Origin: an uncultured Eubacteriales bacterium
GTDB lineage: Bacteria > Bacillota > Clostridia > Oscillospirales > CAG-272
NCBI GenBank assembly: GCA_934796165.1
Contig: CAKVOU010000009.1
Span: forward strand, 1 to 64,000
Direction: 5' to 3'
Length of the DNA stretch: 64,000 bases
Both the position numbers and the translations under genes were made by a program. Below are positions 36,264 through 45,299 of the stretch, in pieces. The first letter of the stretch is position 1. Each line of letters opens with the position of its first letter. Under the pieces are notes generated by a model. That model ran no database searches. It was given only the letters and a program-made list of their open reading frames with translations, and was not told the DNA's origin.

Positions 36264-36788
36264 TTATTTGTTTTTGAGAGGCGAAACGACCATGCTGAGG
36301 AAACGTCCGTCCAGCACCGGGCGCTTATCGACCGAGCCAAGCTCCGCGCACGCCGCTTCAAACCGTTCCATTACATTCCGACCGAGATCCAGGTGGCTCA
36401 TTTCACGTCCCTTGAAGCGAAGTACCACTCTCACCTTGTTACCGGCGGTCAGAAAACGTTTTGCGTGACCGACCTTGGTATCAAAATCGTGATCGTCAAT
36501 ACGGCAGGAGAGCTGGATTTCCTTGAGCTCCACGATCTGCTGCTTCTTTCTGGCTTCCTTTTCCCGTTTTTCTTTTTCAAAACGGAATTTGCCGTAATCC
36601 ATGATCTTGCAGGCAGGCGGATCCGCCTGTGCAGACATCATCACAAGGTCAAGTCCCTTGTCATAAGCGATCTGGAGTGCCTTCTGCGTCGCCATAATGC
36701 CGAGCTGTTCGCCGTCGGCTCCGATGAGACGCACTTCTCTTGACGTAATGTCCTCATTGATGAGGTTGCCCTGTTCCTTTGCGCTGAT
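36264..36788 (-). CDS. infC: Translation initiation factor IF-3 (ATC start)
   Basis: The 174-residue factor has both IF3 domains: the N-domain (LINEDITSREVRLIGADGEQLG) and the C-domain (KEIQLSCRIDDHDFDTKVGHAKRFL). It keeps the subunits apart and proofreads the start codon. No ATG, GTG or TTG lies in frame at the right place. A GGAGGTG ribosome site is seven bases before an in-frame ATC at 36786-36788, which I take as the start. infC is known to use rare AUU/AUC/AUA starts that IF3 discriminates against, giving autoregulation. The nearest upstream ATG would include the leader. Confidence 0.9.
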   Translation of the reverse strand: MSAKEQGNLINEDITSREVRLIGADGEQLGIMATQKALQIAYDKGLDLVMMSAQADPPACKIMDYGKFRFEKEKREKEARKKQQIVELKEIQLSCRIDDHDFDTKVGHAKRFLTAGNKVRVVLRFKGREMSHLDLGRNVMERFEAACAELGSVDKRPVLDGRFLSMVVSPLKNK

Positions 36789-36798
36789 AGGTAAACAC

Positions 36799-36920
36799 CT
36801 CCAAAATAAAAATTCGCGCGGAAGCAGTTTCCGCACGATACAAAGCCGGTCACCCGGCAAAATATCAGACACGCACGCGCCAATGCGGTACGGTGAGAAC
36901 GGAACTGTTCTGCTTCATTT
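36799..36920 (-). promoter_or_regulatory. infC leader with internal terminator-like hairpin (probable L20 leader)
   Basis: Between the promoter and the infC ribosome site lies a transcribed leader of about 130 bases. Near its end GCGGAA and TTCCGC form a short stem followed by GCGAATTTTTATTTT, an intrinsic-terminator shape directly before the GGAGGTG site. In Bacillus the same operon is controlled by L20 through leader termination. The equivalent role here is inferred from position. Confidence 0.55.
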
Positions 36921-36926
36921 GGCTGT

Positions 36927-36955
36927 ATTATATCATATGTTTTCCGGCTTGTCAA
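36927..36955 (-). promoter_or_regulatory. Promoter of infC-rpmI-rplT
   Basis: On the minus strand TTGACA (36950-36955), 17 bases, TATAAT (36927-36932): a full consensus match. Confidence 0.87.
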
Positions 36956-37124
36956 GCCTTTTTTGAATTTTTTCCGAAACACCTGCTCCAAAGCCGTTTT
37001 CCGGGTCCGGTACGACATTGTGTCTATCGGCAAAATCTCTAAATATCACCCCTGCCGAAGCACTGTTTTTTCTCTTTATGGATTTCCACGAATTTTCTCC
37101 CGAAAAATCGTCAATAATGAACAC

Positions 37125-37153
37125 TTTACAAACGGCGCACTTTGCGTTATAAT
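37125..37153 (+). promoter_or_regulatory. Promoter of the non-coding unit upstream of lon
   Basis: TTTACA (37125-37130), 17 bases, TATAAT (37148-37153). The downstream unit has no open frame with a ribosome site and ends in a terminator. Confidence 0.75.
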
Positions 37154-37159
37154 ATGCAA

Positions 37160-37317
37160 GCAGGCATTCGGATTATCTTCCGATTCCCCCCACCTGCATC
37201 AGCACAGCCATCCGCTTCTCTGACGGAATATCAATCTTATGATATGTGCCACGCCGGAACGGCCGATGTCTGTGCTCCCTGAATATATTGCCCGCGGGTC
37301 TTGCCCGCGGGTTTTTT
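37160..37317 (+). ncRNA. Putative structured small RNA or leader between infC and lon
   Basis: The unit runs about 158 bases from a consensus promoter to a strong terminator, CCCGCGGG (37291-37298) against CCCGCGGG (37304-37311) plus six Ts. Several stems are visible: GCAGG with CCTGC enclosing TCGG with CCGA near the 5' end; then AGCACAG with CTGTGCT closing a region that contains ATATCA with TGATAT and GCCG with CGGC. I see no ribosome site with a sensible frame. lon has its own downstream promoter, so this may be an independent RNA or an attenuated lon leader. It does not match a riboswitch, SRP RNA, tmRNA or 6S signature that I can recognise by eye. Confidence 0.55.
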
Positions 37318-37361
37318 GAATTATAGTTTATAATAATATTGAAAAAAATTCGTAACAGGGG

Positions 37362-37415
37362 TAGAAATCCCGACGGATCTGTGTTATAATATTAAACTGA
37401 ACATTTTTGTTCAGT
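37362..37415 (+). promoter_or_regulatory. lon: lon promoter with overlapping downstream dyad
   Basis: A weak -35 TAGAAA (37362-37367), 17 bases and a perfect TATAAT (37385-37390). Directly after, ACTGAACA (37396-37403) and TGTTCAGT (37408-37415) form a perfect 8-bp inverted repeat over the expected transcription start. That position suits an operator, or a hairpin at the very 5' end of the mRNA. Confidence 0.6.
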
Positions 37416-37438
37416 AATACCCGAAAGGAACCCATGTC

Positions 37439-39856
37439 ATGCCCACATATATTGAAAACACGGAACAGTTGACACTGCCTCTGATCCAGCTTCGGAGTGC
37501 CGTCGCGTTCCCTTCTGTTACATTGAATTTTGAAGTCGCGGATGAGGCATCCATCGCTGCCGCAGAAGCGGCGGACCGCGGGAATTCCTTCGCTCTGCTT
37601 ATTTCCGTCTCCGGCGCGCAGGACGCGCATTCCGCAATCAACCCCGCCAACATCGCATCGGTCGGCACGGTCGCAAAAATCAAGCAACTGCTTAAAACGT
37701 CGGACGGAACCGTGAGGCTGATTACCGAAGGTTACTCCCGAGCCATTGTGCGGGATTTTCACCGGATAGGCGCGTATGTCACCGCGGACGTCATGTGCAA
37801 AACCGTTACCATGACAGAGGGAGACGAAACTGTTGCGGAGGCATACCTTCAGAAAACCTATGAAATGCTGAATCGTTTTACCTCCCATCTGCCGAATTTT
37901 TCTCCCGATCTTCTGATTGCAATCCGAGCCATCCGCAACCCGGGGCAGCTTGCGGATTTTGTTGCCGCACAGTTACTCATCCGTCCGGAGGACAAGCAGG
38001 CGGTGCTGGAGGTATTTGAACCGCTTGCGCGGGTGGAAACGCTGATTTCCATTCTTCAGAAGGAATACGATCTGCTTCTGTGTGAAGAAGAGATCCAACG
38101 CCGCGTCCAGGACAACATCAGCAAAAATCAGCGGGAGTATTATCTCCGCGAGCAGATGCACGTCATCCAGGAGGAACTCGGAGACGGTGCGCAGAGCGAG
38201 ATTGATGAATATCAGGAACGCATCCGCAAGGCGGATCTGCCGGAAGAAGTCAGAAAGAAACTGCTTAAGGAAAACGACCGCCTCGCCCAGACGCCGTTCG
38301 GCTCCGCCGAAGCGAGTGTCATCAGCAATTACCTTGACATCTGTCTTGATCTTCCCTGGCGGAAATCTTCTCACGACCGGGTTAATATTGACCTGGCACG
38401 CAAGATCCTTGACGAAGATCACGACGGTCTGGAAAAGGTCAAAACGCGTATTCTGGAATTTCTTGCAGTCCGTCAGCTGACCCCGGAACTCGGCAGCCAG
38501 ATCATCTGTCTGGTCGGACCTCCCGGCGTCGGCAAAACTTCGATCGCAAAATCCGTTGCACGTGCGCTTCACCGTAAATACGCGCGGGTCTCGCTCGGCG
38601 GCATCCGGGACGAGGCGGATATCCGCGGTCACCGGAAAACCTACATCGGTTCCATGCCCGGACGCCTCATCACCGCCATCTCCGACGCAGGAGTCAACAA
38701 TCCGCTGATCCTGCTCGATGAAATCGACAAAATGAGCTCCGGTGTCAACGGAGACCCGACCTCTGCAATGCTGGAGGTACTCGATTCCGAACAAAACAAG
38801 ACCTTCCGCGACCACTTCATCGAACTTCCCTTCGACCTCTCCGGCTGTATGTTCATTGCCACGGCAAACTCGCTTGACAATGTTCCCCGCCCCCTGATCG
38901 ACCGTATGGAGGTCATCGAGCTGTCCTCCTATACCAAACGGGAAAAGATGGGGATTGCAAAGAATCATCTGATTCCCAAACAGCTGAAGCGTCACGGATT
39001 GACCAAGCGGAATCTGAAGATCTCCGACGGTGCGATCGACGAGATCATCAGCTATTACACCCGCGAAGCGGGCGTCCGGAACCTGGAGCGTAAGATCGCG
39101 GATCTCTGCCGCAAATCGGCGAAAAAGATGCTGGAGGACAAGGTGAAATCCGTCCGCATCGACGAAAACAACGTCAAGGATTTCCTTGGTGCAAGGAAGC
39201 TGCTTCCCGACTGTCTTTCCGTAACCGACGAAGTCGGCACCGTCAACGGGCTTGCCTACACCGAGGCGGGCGGAGATATGCTGAAGGTGGAAGCGGCAAT
39301 TCTGGACGGCACCGGAAAGATCGAGCTGACCGGCTCGCTCGGTGAAGTCATGCAGGAATCCGCAAAGATTGCCGTCAGTTATGTGCGCTCCATCGCCCGT
39401 GAATACGGTATTCCGACCGACTTCTACAAAGCGAAGGACATTCATATTCATTTTCCCGAAGGAGCCGTCCCCAAGGACGGTCCGTCCGCAGGCGTCACCA
39501 TCGTAACGGCGCTTGTCAGCGCGCTGACCGGGCGCCCCGTCCGGCGTGATATTGCCATGACCGGTGAAGTCACCCTGCGCGGGAACGTGCTGGCGATCGG
39601 CGGGCTCAAGGAAAAGACCATGGCTGCGTATTCCGCCGGCATCCGCGATGTCTGCATCCCCGCCGACAATATGCGTGATCTTGACGAGATCGACGCGACC
39701 GTGCGGGAACACCTGCACTTCATTCCCTGCCGCCGGGCGGAGGAAGTCCTTTCCGCGGCACTCCTGCCGCGTCCTGCCGTCATCGGCGAGGAAAAGGTCC
39801 CCGTAATTCCTGTGGCGCTCTCCGTCTCCGGCACGAAGCCCGGCGCAACGGTCTGA
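37439..39856 (+). CDS. lon: ATP-dependent protease Lon (LonA)
   Basis: The 805-residue protease has an N-terminal substrate domain (LPLIQLRSAVAFPSVTLNFEV), an AAA+ module with Walker A GPPGVGKTS and the sensor regions, and a C-terminal serine-lysine protease domain with S683 in DGPSAG and K724 in GGLKEK. It degrades misfolded and regulatory proteins in the cytoplasm. An AAAGGA site lies about nine bases before this ATG; another ATG five bases upstream is out of frame. It heads a plus-strand gene run. Confidence 0.95.
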   Translation: MPTYIENTEQLTLPLIQLRSAVAFPSVTLNFEVADEASIAAAEAADRGNSFALLISVSGAQDAHSAINPANIASVGTVAKIKQLLKTSDGTVRLITEGYSRAIVRDFHRIGAYVTADVMCKTVTMTEGDETVAEAYLQKTYEMLNRFTSHLPNFSPDLLIAIRAIRNPGQLADFVAAQLLIRPEDKQAVLEVFEPLARVETLISILQKEYDLLLCEEEIQRRVQDNISKNQREYYLREQMHVIQEELGDGAQSEIDEYQERIRKADLPEEVRKKLLKENDRLAQTPFGSAEASVISNYLDICLDLPWRKSSHDRVNIDLARKILDEDHDGLEKVKTRILEFLAVRQLTPELGSQIICLVGPPGVGKTSIAKSVARALHRKYARVSLGGIRDEADIRGHRKTYIGSMPGRLITAISDAGVNNPLILLDEIDKMSSGVNGDPTSAMLEVLDSEQNKTFRDHFIELPFDLSGCMFIATANSLDNVPRPLIDRMEVIELSSYTKREKMGIAKNHLIPKQLKRHGLTKRNLKISDGAIDEIISYYTREAGVRNLERKIADLCRKSAKKMLEDKVKSVRIDENNVKDFLGARKLLPDCLSVTDEVGTVNGLAYTEAGGDMLKVEAAILDGTGKIELTGSLGEVMQESAKIAVSYVRSIAREYGIPTDFYKAKDIHIHFPEGAVPKDGPSAGVTIVTALVSALTGRPVRRDIAMTGEVTLRGNVLAIGGLKEKTMAAYSAGIRDVCIPADNMRDLDEIDATVREHLHFIPCRRAEEVLSAALLPRPAVIGEEKVPVIPVALSVSGTKPGATV

Positions 39857-39908
39857 TCCCGGCACGGGACAGCCATTCCCCAACGATCACTTCAAGAAGG
39901 AGGCAGTC

Positions 39909-40517
39909 ATGCCGCTGAATCTGCAAAACGTATCCATCCGTCTGAGTGCAGGCAGACCCGACCAGTTCCCCCGTGATCCCATGCCGCAGGTCGCCCTGTC
40001 GGGCAGGTCCAACGTGGGAAAAAGTTCGCTCGTCAACACCCTGCTCGGCAGGAAGAGCTTCGCGCGGGTATCCTCCGCGCCGGGGAAAACCATAACGGTC
40101 AACTTCTATGACATTGACAAAAAGCTGTTCTTTGTCGATCTGCCGGGCTACGGCTTTGCAAAGCGCAGTTTTGACAGGAAAGAGACCTTCTCCACCCTGA
40201 CGGACAGTTACTTCACGAAAAATCCCAACATCGACCGCCTTTCTCTGGTGATTCAGCTTGCGGACAGCCGCGTCGGCATTACCACGGACGACGCCATGAT
40301 GCTGGATTTCCTGAATCAGGCAGAGATTCCTTATGTTCTGGTGCTGACCAAGACCGACAAGCTCAATCAGACCGAACGCCGGGCAAGTCTTTCTGCCGCG
40401 CTCTCGCATCCGTCGCTCCGGGAAGGAACGCCGGTCATCCCGTTTTCTTCCCTCAAAGGTGAGGGGCGCGACGAGCTGTGGAAACAAATATCTTATTATA
40501 CGGAGATCAGACTGTAA
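39909..40517 (+). CDS. ysxC: Ribosome biogenesis GTP-binding protein YsxC/EngB
   Basis: The 202-residue GTPase has SGRSNVGKSSL (G1), the DLPGYG G3 motif, TKTDKL (G4) and a C-terminal SSLKGEG (G5 region). It assists late 50S assembly. It follows lon by 52 bases, the conserved lon-ysxC order of Firmicutes. A GGAGG site precedes the ATG. Its stop codon overlaps the next ATG by one base (TAATG). Confidence 0.94.
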   Translation: MPLNLQNVSIRLSAGRPDQFPRDPMPQVALSGRSNVGKSSLVNTLLGRKSFARVSSAPGKTITVNFYDIDKKLFFVDLPGYGFAKRSFDRKETFSTLTDSYFTKNPNIDRLSLVIQLADSRVGITTDDAMMLDFLNQAEIPYVLVLTKTDKLNQTERRASLSAALSHPSLREGTPVIPFSSLKGEGRDELWKQISYYTEIRL

Positions 40518-41581
40518 TGTTCAGAATGGACTTTTATCACGAAACCCGGGACGACAGCGCCCCCTTCCGCCGCGCATATCTTGAGAGCGTGGAGGCTTAT
40601 CTGGATCGTCGGAACGAAGAATGTGAGGATGTTCGCCGCGAGCACGGGGAGTGGATCCTTTCCCACCGGGACGAAGCACGCAAGGAGCTGATCCGTATGC
40701 TCGGTCGCCCGCTGACGGAAAAGCGTCCCGCAGGGATTCCCGCCGCAAAAAAAACGCTTCTTTCGCACGGGAACGGTGTTACTGTTTACCGCATGGAGAT
40801 CGAGGTCATGGAGGGGATTCCCTTCTACGGGATTCTGTTTGTTCGTGACGGCGGAAAGCGTCTGCCGCTTATCATCGCACAGCACGGCGGCGAGGGTTCC
40901 CCGGAATTTGCATCGGATTTTTTTGCGGACGGTTCCGCCAACTACAATCATATGACCGAGCGAATCTTACAGGAGAACGTCAACGTGTTTGCCCCCCAGC
41001 TTCTTCTGTGGGACCCCAAATATTTTTCGGCAGTCAGCAAAAAATACCCCAACCATCCGCACGACCAACGGCAGGATTTCGATGCCGCCTTCAAGCAGAT
41101 GGGCGGTTCGATGGCGGCGTTTGAGCTTCTTTGCCTGTCCCGCTGTATCGACTATTTTGAAGTACAGGATTACGTGGACCCCGAAAAAATCGGCATGATC
41201 GGGCTTTCCTACGGCGGCTTCTATACGCTCTTCCTCACCGCCATCGACACCCGTATCCGTGCCGCAATCTGCTCCTGTTACTTCTCTTCCAAGGAGTTGT
41301 CCTCCTGGTACGATTTCGTATTCCCCGACGCGTCGGAAAAGTTTCTTGACGCAGAAATCGCCCTGCTCATCTCCCCGCGAAAACTGTACATCGAATCCGG
41401 GAAGGACGACCCGATCTTTACCTACCGGGACGCCGAAAAAGAAATTGCACGCCTTGCGGGTTATTTCGGCGGAAAACTGCCGGACAATATCGTGTACCTT
41501 CCGTTTGAAGGCGTTCACGAGTTTTCTCCCGATGACGCGCCCATTCACGCGCTTGTTAAAAACCTGAATCAAAATCGTTGA
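40517..41581 (+). CDS. Alpha/beta hydrolase of unknown substrate
   Basis: The 354-residue protein has an alpha/beta-hydrolase core: QHGGEG near the oxyanion region, nucleophile elbow GLSYGG with S231, an acidic residue in SGKDDP and a final His in FEGVHEF. It resembles acetylxylan-esterase or dienelactone-hydrolase-like proteins and carries an acidic/basic N-terminal helical extension (about 90 residues). It has no signal peptide, so it is cytoplasmic. Its start overlaps ysxC, which implies coupling, yet nothing ties it to ribosome biogenesis. A second ATG three codons later is possible. The substrate is unknown. Confidence 0.75.
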   Translation: MFRMDFYHETRDDSAPFRRAYLESVEAYLDRRNEECEDVRREHGEWILSHRDEARKELIRMLGRPLTEKRPAGIPAAKKTLLSHGNGVTVYRMEIEVMEGIPFYGILFVRDGGKRLPLIIAQHGGEGSPEFASDFFADGSANYNHMTERILQENVNVFAPQLLLWDPKYFSAVSKKYPNHPHDQRQDFDAAFKQMGGSMAAFELLCLSRCIDYFEVQDYVDPEKIGMIGLSYGGFYTLFLTAIDTRIRAAICSCYFSSKELSSWYDFVFPDASEKFLDAEIALLISPRKLYIESGKDDPIFTYRDAEKEIARLAGYFGGKLPDNIVYLPFEGVHEFSPDDAPIHALVKNLNQNR

Positions 41582-41624
41582 CAAAACGACCTCATTGTAC
41601 TCTTAACCAAGAAAGGATACCCAC

Positions 41625-42923
41625 ATGATTCTCTTTCCCCATCTCGACGTCAACAAAGAAGGACATCTGACCGTCGGCGGCATGGATACCGTCGCGCTTG
41701 CCAAAGAATTCGGGACTCCAGCCTACCTGCTTGACGAAAATGTCATCCGGGCGCAGTGCCGGATCTACCGCGATGCCGCAAAGCGGTATTTCGGAGAAGA
41801 CGCGCTTCCCCTTTACGCTTCCAAAGCGCTTTGCTTTACCGGTGTCTACCGCATTGCCGCCGAGGAAGGGCTCGGCGTGGACTGCGTGTCGGGCGGTGAA
41901 CTTTATACCGCACGCCGCGCGGGATTCCCTGCGGAACGTATTTATTTCCACGGGAACAACAAAACCGATCACGATCTCGAAGACGCGCTGGACATGGGGG
42001 TCGGCACCATTGTCGTTGACAACCGGGATGAACTTGACGCGCTGGACCGGCTTGCCGCAAGACGCGGGAGGGTGCAGAGGATCCTGCTCCGCATCACCCC
42101 CGGCATCGACCCGCACACGCACAAAGCGATCAGCACGGGAAGCGTGGATTCCAAGTTCGGCAGCGCGATCGAAACGGGTCAGGCGATGGAGATCGTCCGC
42201 GCGGCACTCTTAAAGAAAAACGTCCGTCTCGTGGGACTGCACTGCCACATCGGCTCGCAGATCTTCGACGTTCAGCCGTTTGCCGACGCGGCGGATATCA
42301 TGGTGCGCTTTATTGCAGACATCCGGCAAAAACTCGGATATGAGATTGACGAGCTCAACCTCGGAGGCGGGCTCGGCGTTCCCTATACCGAATACGACCG
42401 GAGGATCGACTATGCGGATGCCATAAGGCAGATCGGAGAGATCGTCACGGGATACTGCCGGGAACACGGGATCAAATTGCCGAAAGTCATTCTGGAGCCC
42501 GGCAGATCACTGGTCGCCGCCGCGGGGGTAACGCTTTACACCGTCGGCTCGGTCAAAGAGATCCCCGGCTTCAAGAATTACATTTCGGTTGACGGCGGTA
42601 TGCCGGACAATCCGCGTTACGCGCTGTATCAGTCCCAGTACACCGCACTCATCGCCAACCGTGCAAACGAACCGCGCGACTACCGCGCGACCATTGCCGG
42701 CAGATGCTGTGAATCCGGAGACCTCATCGGTGAGAATATGGAAATCCAGCACGCAAAGCGCGGCGATATTCTGGCGGTGCTCGTCACCGGCGCGTACAAT
42801 TACTCCATGGCATCCAACTATAACCGTATTCCCCGTCCGCCTGTCATTCTGATCCGCGACGGGAAGGCTTCGGTCGCCGTCCGCAGAGAAACCTACGAGG
42901 ATCTTTGCCGCAACGATTTCTGA
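41625..42923 (+). CDS. lysA: Diaminopimelate decarboxylase
   Basis: The 432-residue PLP enzyme converts meso-diaminopimelate to lysine, the last step of lysine synthesis. PLP-binding K67 lies in YASKAL. The family segments GLHCHIGSQ, LGGGLGV, EPGRSLVAAAG and CCESGD (active-site Cys/Glu region) are present. The ATG follows AAGAAAGGA. Other lysine genes are not in the window; the gene stands among lon-ysxC and scpAB and may be co-transcribed. Confidence 0.93.
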   Translation: MILFPHLDVNKEGHLTVGGMDTVALAKEFGTPAYLLDENVIRAQCRIYRDAAKRYFGEDALPLYASKALCFTGVYRIAAEEGLGVDCVSGGELYTARRAGFPAERIYFHGNNKTDHDLEDALDMGVGTIVVDNRDELDALDRLAARRGRVQRILLRITPGIDPHTHKAISTGSVDSKFGSAIETGQAMEIVRAALLKKNVRLVGLHCHIGSQIFDVQPFADAADIMVRFIADIRQKLGYEIDELNLGGGLGVPYTEYDRRIDYADAIRQIGEIVTGYCREHGIKLPKVILEPGRSLVAAAGVTLYTVGSVKEIPGFKNYISVDGGMPDNPRYALYQSQYTALIANRANEPRDYRATIAGRCCESGDLIGENMEIQHAKRGDILAVLVTGAYNYSMASNYNRIPRPPVILIRDGKASVAVRRETYEDLCRNDF

Positions 42924-42958
42924 TGTCTGAAACAAAAGTTCCGTGAGAGGAGAATTTT

Positions 42959-43714
42959 ATGCTTTTTTCCCTTTTGCAATCCTTGCAGGACAGTACCATC
43001 CGCTCCACACTCATCATGTTGCTGCTCAGCCTGCCGATCATTCTGTTTTCCCTGTCTGCGCACGAGTCAGCGCACGGCTTTGTCGCTTATAAGTGCGGTG
43101 ATCCGACCGCCCGCAACCTCGGCAGAATCAGCCTCAACCCTGCCAAACATTTTGACCCGATGGGCTTCCTTTGTATGTTCCTCTTCGGCTTCGGCTGGGC
43201 GAAGCCTGTGCCGATCAACACACGAAATTTCAAAAATCCGAAAACGGGCATGGCAATCACCGCCGCGGCAGGACCTTTGTCCAACCTTTTCATCGGCGTG
43301 GTTTCCACAATCCTCACCGCACTGACCTTTACGGCGTTCCGTTCCGCCGTCGGCATCAGCAGCACGGAATTCAGGCTGTATATGCTGACATCGTCGGACG
43401 CGCCGTTTTACTGGTATGTCCTGCTCGCCCTGTATTTCTTCTTTTATCTTGCCGCATACATGAACTTCACGCTCATGTTCTTCAATCTGATCCCCATTCC
43501 GCCGTTTGACGGTTCCCGTATCGTCACGGCTTTCCTGCCGACCAACCTGTATTTCAAGATCATGCGCTATGAGCGCCAGATCATGATCGGTCTGCTCGTC
43601 GTCCTGTTTGTTCTTTCCCGTTTCTTCAGCTTCTCTTTGACGGGCTTTTTGTCCGACTGGCTGTTCGACGTGCTGTTCAAACCGTTCGCCAATCTGTTTT
43701 CCGCAATTTTCTGA
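42959..43714 (+). CDS. Site-2 protease (M50) family membrane metalloprotease
   Basis: The 251-residue protein has about five or six membrane segments. The zinc motif HESAH (H35, E36, H39) lies at the end of the first helix, and the third ligand region NLIPIPPFDGSRI (N-x-x-P-x-x-x-x-D-G) follows near residue 185. This is the short rhomboid-sized class often annotated YwhC/Rip-like, without a PDZ domain. It cleaves proteins within the membrane; the target is unknown. It lies directly before scpAB, a conserved arrangement in Clostridia. The ATG follows GAGAGGAGA. Confidence 0.9.
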   Translation: MLFSLLQSLQDSTIRSTLIMLLLSLPIILFSLSAHESAHGFVAYKCGDPTARNLGRISLNPAKHFDPMGFLCMFLFGFGWAKPVPINTRNFKNPKTGMAITAAAGPLSNLFIGVVSTILTALTFTAFRSAVGISSTEFRLYMLTSSDAPFYWYVLLALYFFFYLAAYMNFTLMFFNLIPIPPFDGSRIVTAFLPTNLYFKIMRYERQIMIGLLVVLFVLSRFFSFSLTGFLSDWLFDVLFKPFANLFSAIF

Positions 43715-43733
43715 TTCACTGTGAGGTGCTCTG

Positions 43734-44567
43734 ATGGACGCGCTTACCTACCGTCTTGACCAGTTCGAGGGCCCGCTTGATGCGCTTCTCGCACTGATCC
43801 AGAAAAGTAAATACAAAATTGAAGATGTTCCCATTGCCCTCCTTTGCGACCAGTATCTGGAGCTGATCCGGCGGGCGCAGGAAGATAATATGGACATCGC
43901 GGCAGAATTTATCGTAATGGCAAGCGAGCTTATGCTGCTCAAGAGCCGCCTGCTCCTCCCCAAGCCCGATGCGGAAGCGGAGGAAGCAACCGTCAGATTC
44001 CTCGACGTGCTGGATAAACACAATCAGGCAAAGGCGGCAATGCCCCTGCTTGCCAGAATGTACGCGGCGCATGAGGGACGGCTGGTCAAGGACACCGACG
44101 AGATTACGGTGGATGTTTCCTACGTTGCGGATCAGGAGGTCTCCTCCCTGTGTCTTGCCATCCGCCGGATTATTTCCTACAACGAAAACCTTGCCAACGC
44201 AAAGCGCGTTTCGTTTACACCGATGATTGCCAAGCCGATTGTTCCGGTCGAGGTCAAGATCGTCGGAATCCTGCACAAGGTGAAGAAACAGGGTTCCGCC
44301 ACGCTCGGCGAGCTGATCGCGGATTCCCCGTCGCTCCCTGACACCATTGCCATTTTCCTCGGTGTGTTGGAGCTCATCAAGACCCACGATATCCAGATCG
44401 TGGAAGACCCGGACGAGGCGGGAATCATTCACGGGGAGAACACGCGGTTCATTTTCCACGACAACGGAAACGACAAACCGGACGGAGAGCCAGATGAAAA
44501 TGCCAAAAAGAAGGCGGGCGATGAAACGTTCTCGCCCGACGACCAGATCACAGCGGAGGTGCCGTAA
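43734..44567 (+). CDS. scpA: Segregation and condensation protein A
   Basis: The 277-residue kleisin bridges the SMC heads. The N-terminal domain begins YRLDQFEGPLDALLALIQKSKYKIEDVPIA, and the KSRLLLP and C-terminal winged-helix segments follow. The last ~40 residues are an acidic, Asp/Lys-rich tail. It is 3 bases ahead of scpB, and smc is 16 kb away in this window. Confidence 0.94.
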   Translation: MDALTYRLDQFEGPLDALLALIQKSKYKIEDVPIALLCDQYLELIRRAQEDNMDIAAEFIVMASELMLLKSRLLLPKPDAEAEEATVRFLDVLDKHNQAKAAMPLLARMYAAHEGRLVKDTDEITVDVSYVADQEVSSLCLAIRRIISYNENLANAKRVSFTPMIAKPIVPVEVKIVGILHKVKKQGSATLGELIADSPSLPDTIAIFLGVLELIKTHDIQIVEDPDEAGIIHGENTRFIFHDNGNDKPDGEPDENAKKKAGDETFSPDDQITAEVP

Positions 44568-44570
44568 CCA

Positions 44571-45299
44571 ATGAGTCAGGATAACAAAGAGGTCAAAAAC
44601 ACAAACGAGATGCCGGAAGCGGTTGCAAACGTGGAGGAAGCAATCGAGGCGATACTTTTTGCCGCGGGGTATCCCGTCCGGTATGACAAGATCGCAGAGG
44701 TGCTGGGACTGGACGCAAAAGACGTCCGCGCACTGACCGAACATATGGCATCCCGTTATAATCCCGAAAATTCCGGCAGAGGTATTCAGCTTCTGACCTT
44801 CCCCGACACCTGCCAGCTGGCAACCAAGGAAATCTATCTTCCCTATATCCGCGAAGCGCTCGGCATCCGCCGGGGCGGCAACCTGTCCGCTTCCAGCATG
44901 GAAGTCCTTGCGATCGTGGCATACAACCAGCCGACCACCCGCGCTTATATTGATGCGGTCAGAGGTGTGGACTCCTCCTATGCCGTCGGTTCCCTGCTTG
45001 ACAAGGGACTGATTGAAGCCTGCGGCAGACTGGACGCGCCCGGCAGACCGATGCTGTACGCGACCAGCGACAAATTTCTCCGCGTATTCGGGCTGAATTC
45101 CCTCTCCGAGCTTCCCGCAACCGAGGCACTCAGCGCCGCCGCGCAGAACGCTGCGGCGGACAAAACCGAAAACGACCCGGCAGGTGAAAACACCGCCGTC
45201 TCGCCGGATTCCGCGTCAGACGGAGCCGATGAAGAGATTCCGAACATCGACGCATCCGAAATTCTCCCGACCGACGACACCCCCGGTGTGACGCTCTGA
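44571..45299 (+). CDS. scpB: Segregation and condensation protein B
   Basis: The 242-residue protein holds two winged-helix domains, with EAIEAILFAAGYPVRYDKIAEVL at the start and SASSMEVLAIVAYNQPTTRAYIDAVRGV in the second domain. It dimerises on ScpA and stabilises the condensin complex. The final ~60 residues form an acidic Ala/Asp/Glu-rich tail that most relatives lack. The ribosome site GGAGG overlaps the scpA 3' end. Confidence 0.94.
   Translation: MSQDNKEVKNTNEMPEAVANVEEAIEAILFAAGYPVRYDKIAEVLGLDAKDVRALTEHMASRYNPENSGRGIQLLTFPDTCQLATKEIYLPYIREALGIRRGGNLSASSMEVLAIVAYNQPTTRAYIDAVRGVDSSYAVGSLLDKGLIEACGRLDAPGRPMLYATSDKFLRVFGLNSLSELPATEALSAAAQNAAADKTENDPAGENTAVSPDSASDGADEEIPNIDASEILPTDDTPGVTL

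Noticed and set aside
37160..37317. 6S RNA, SRP RNA or a known riboswitch upstream of lon
   Set aside because: I could not find the conserved cores of these families (for example the SRP GNRA/symmetric loop sequence or a known riboswitch core), so no name is given.
37396..37415. LexA (SOS) box at the lon promoter
   Set aside because: The GAAC and GTTC halves are six bases apart; the Firmicutes LexA box needs four. The site was kept only as an unnamed dyad.
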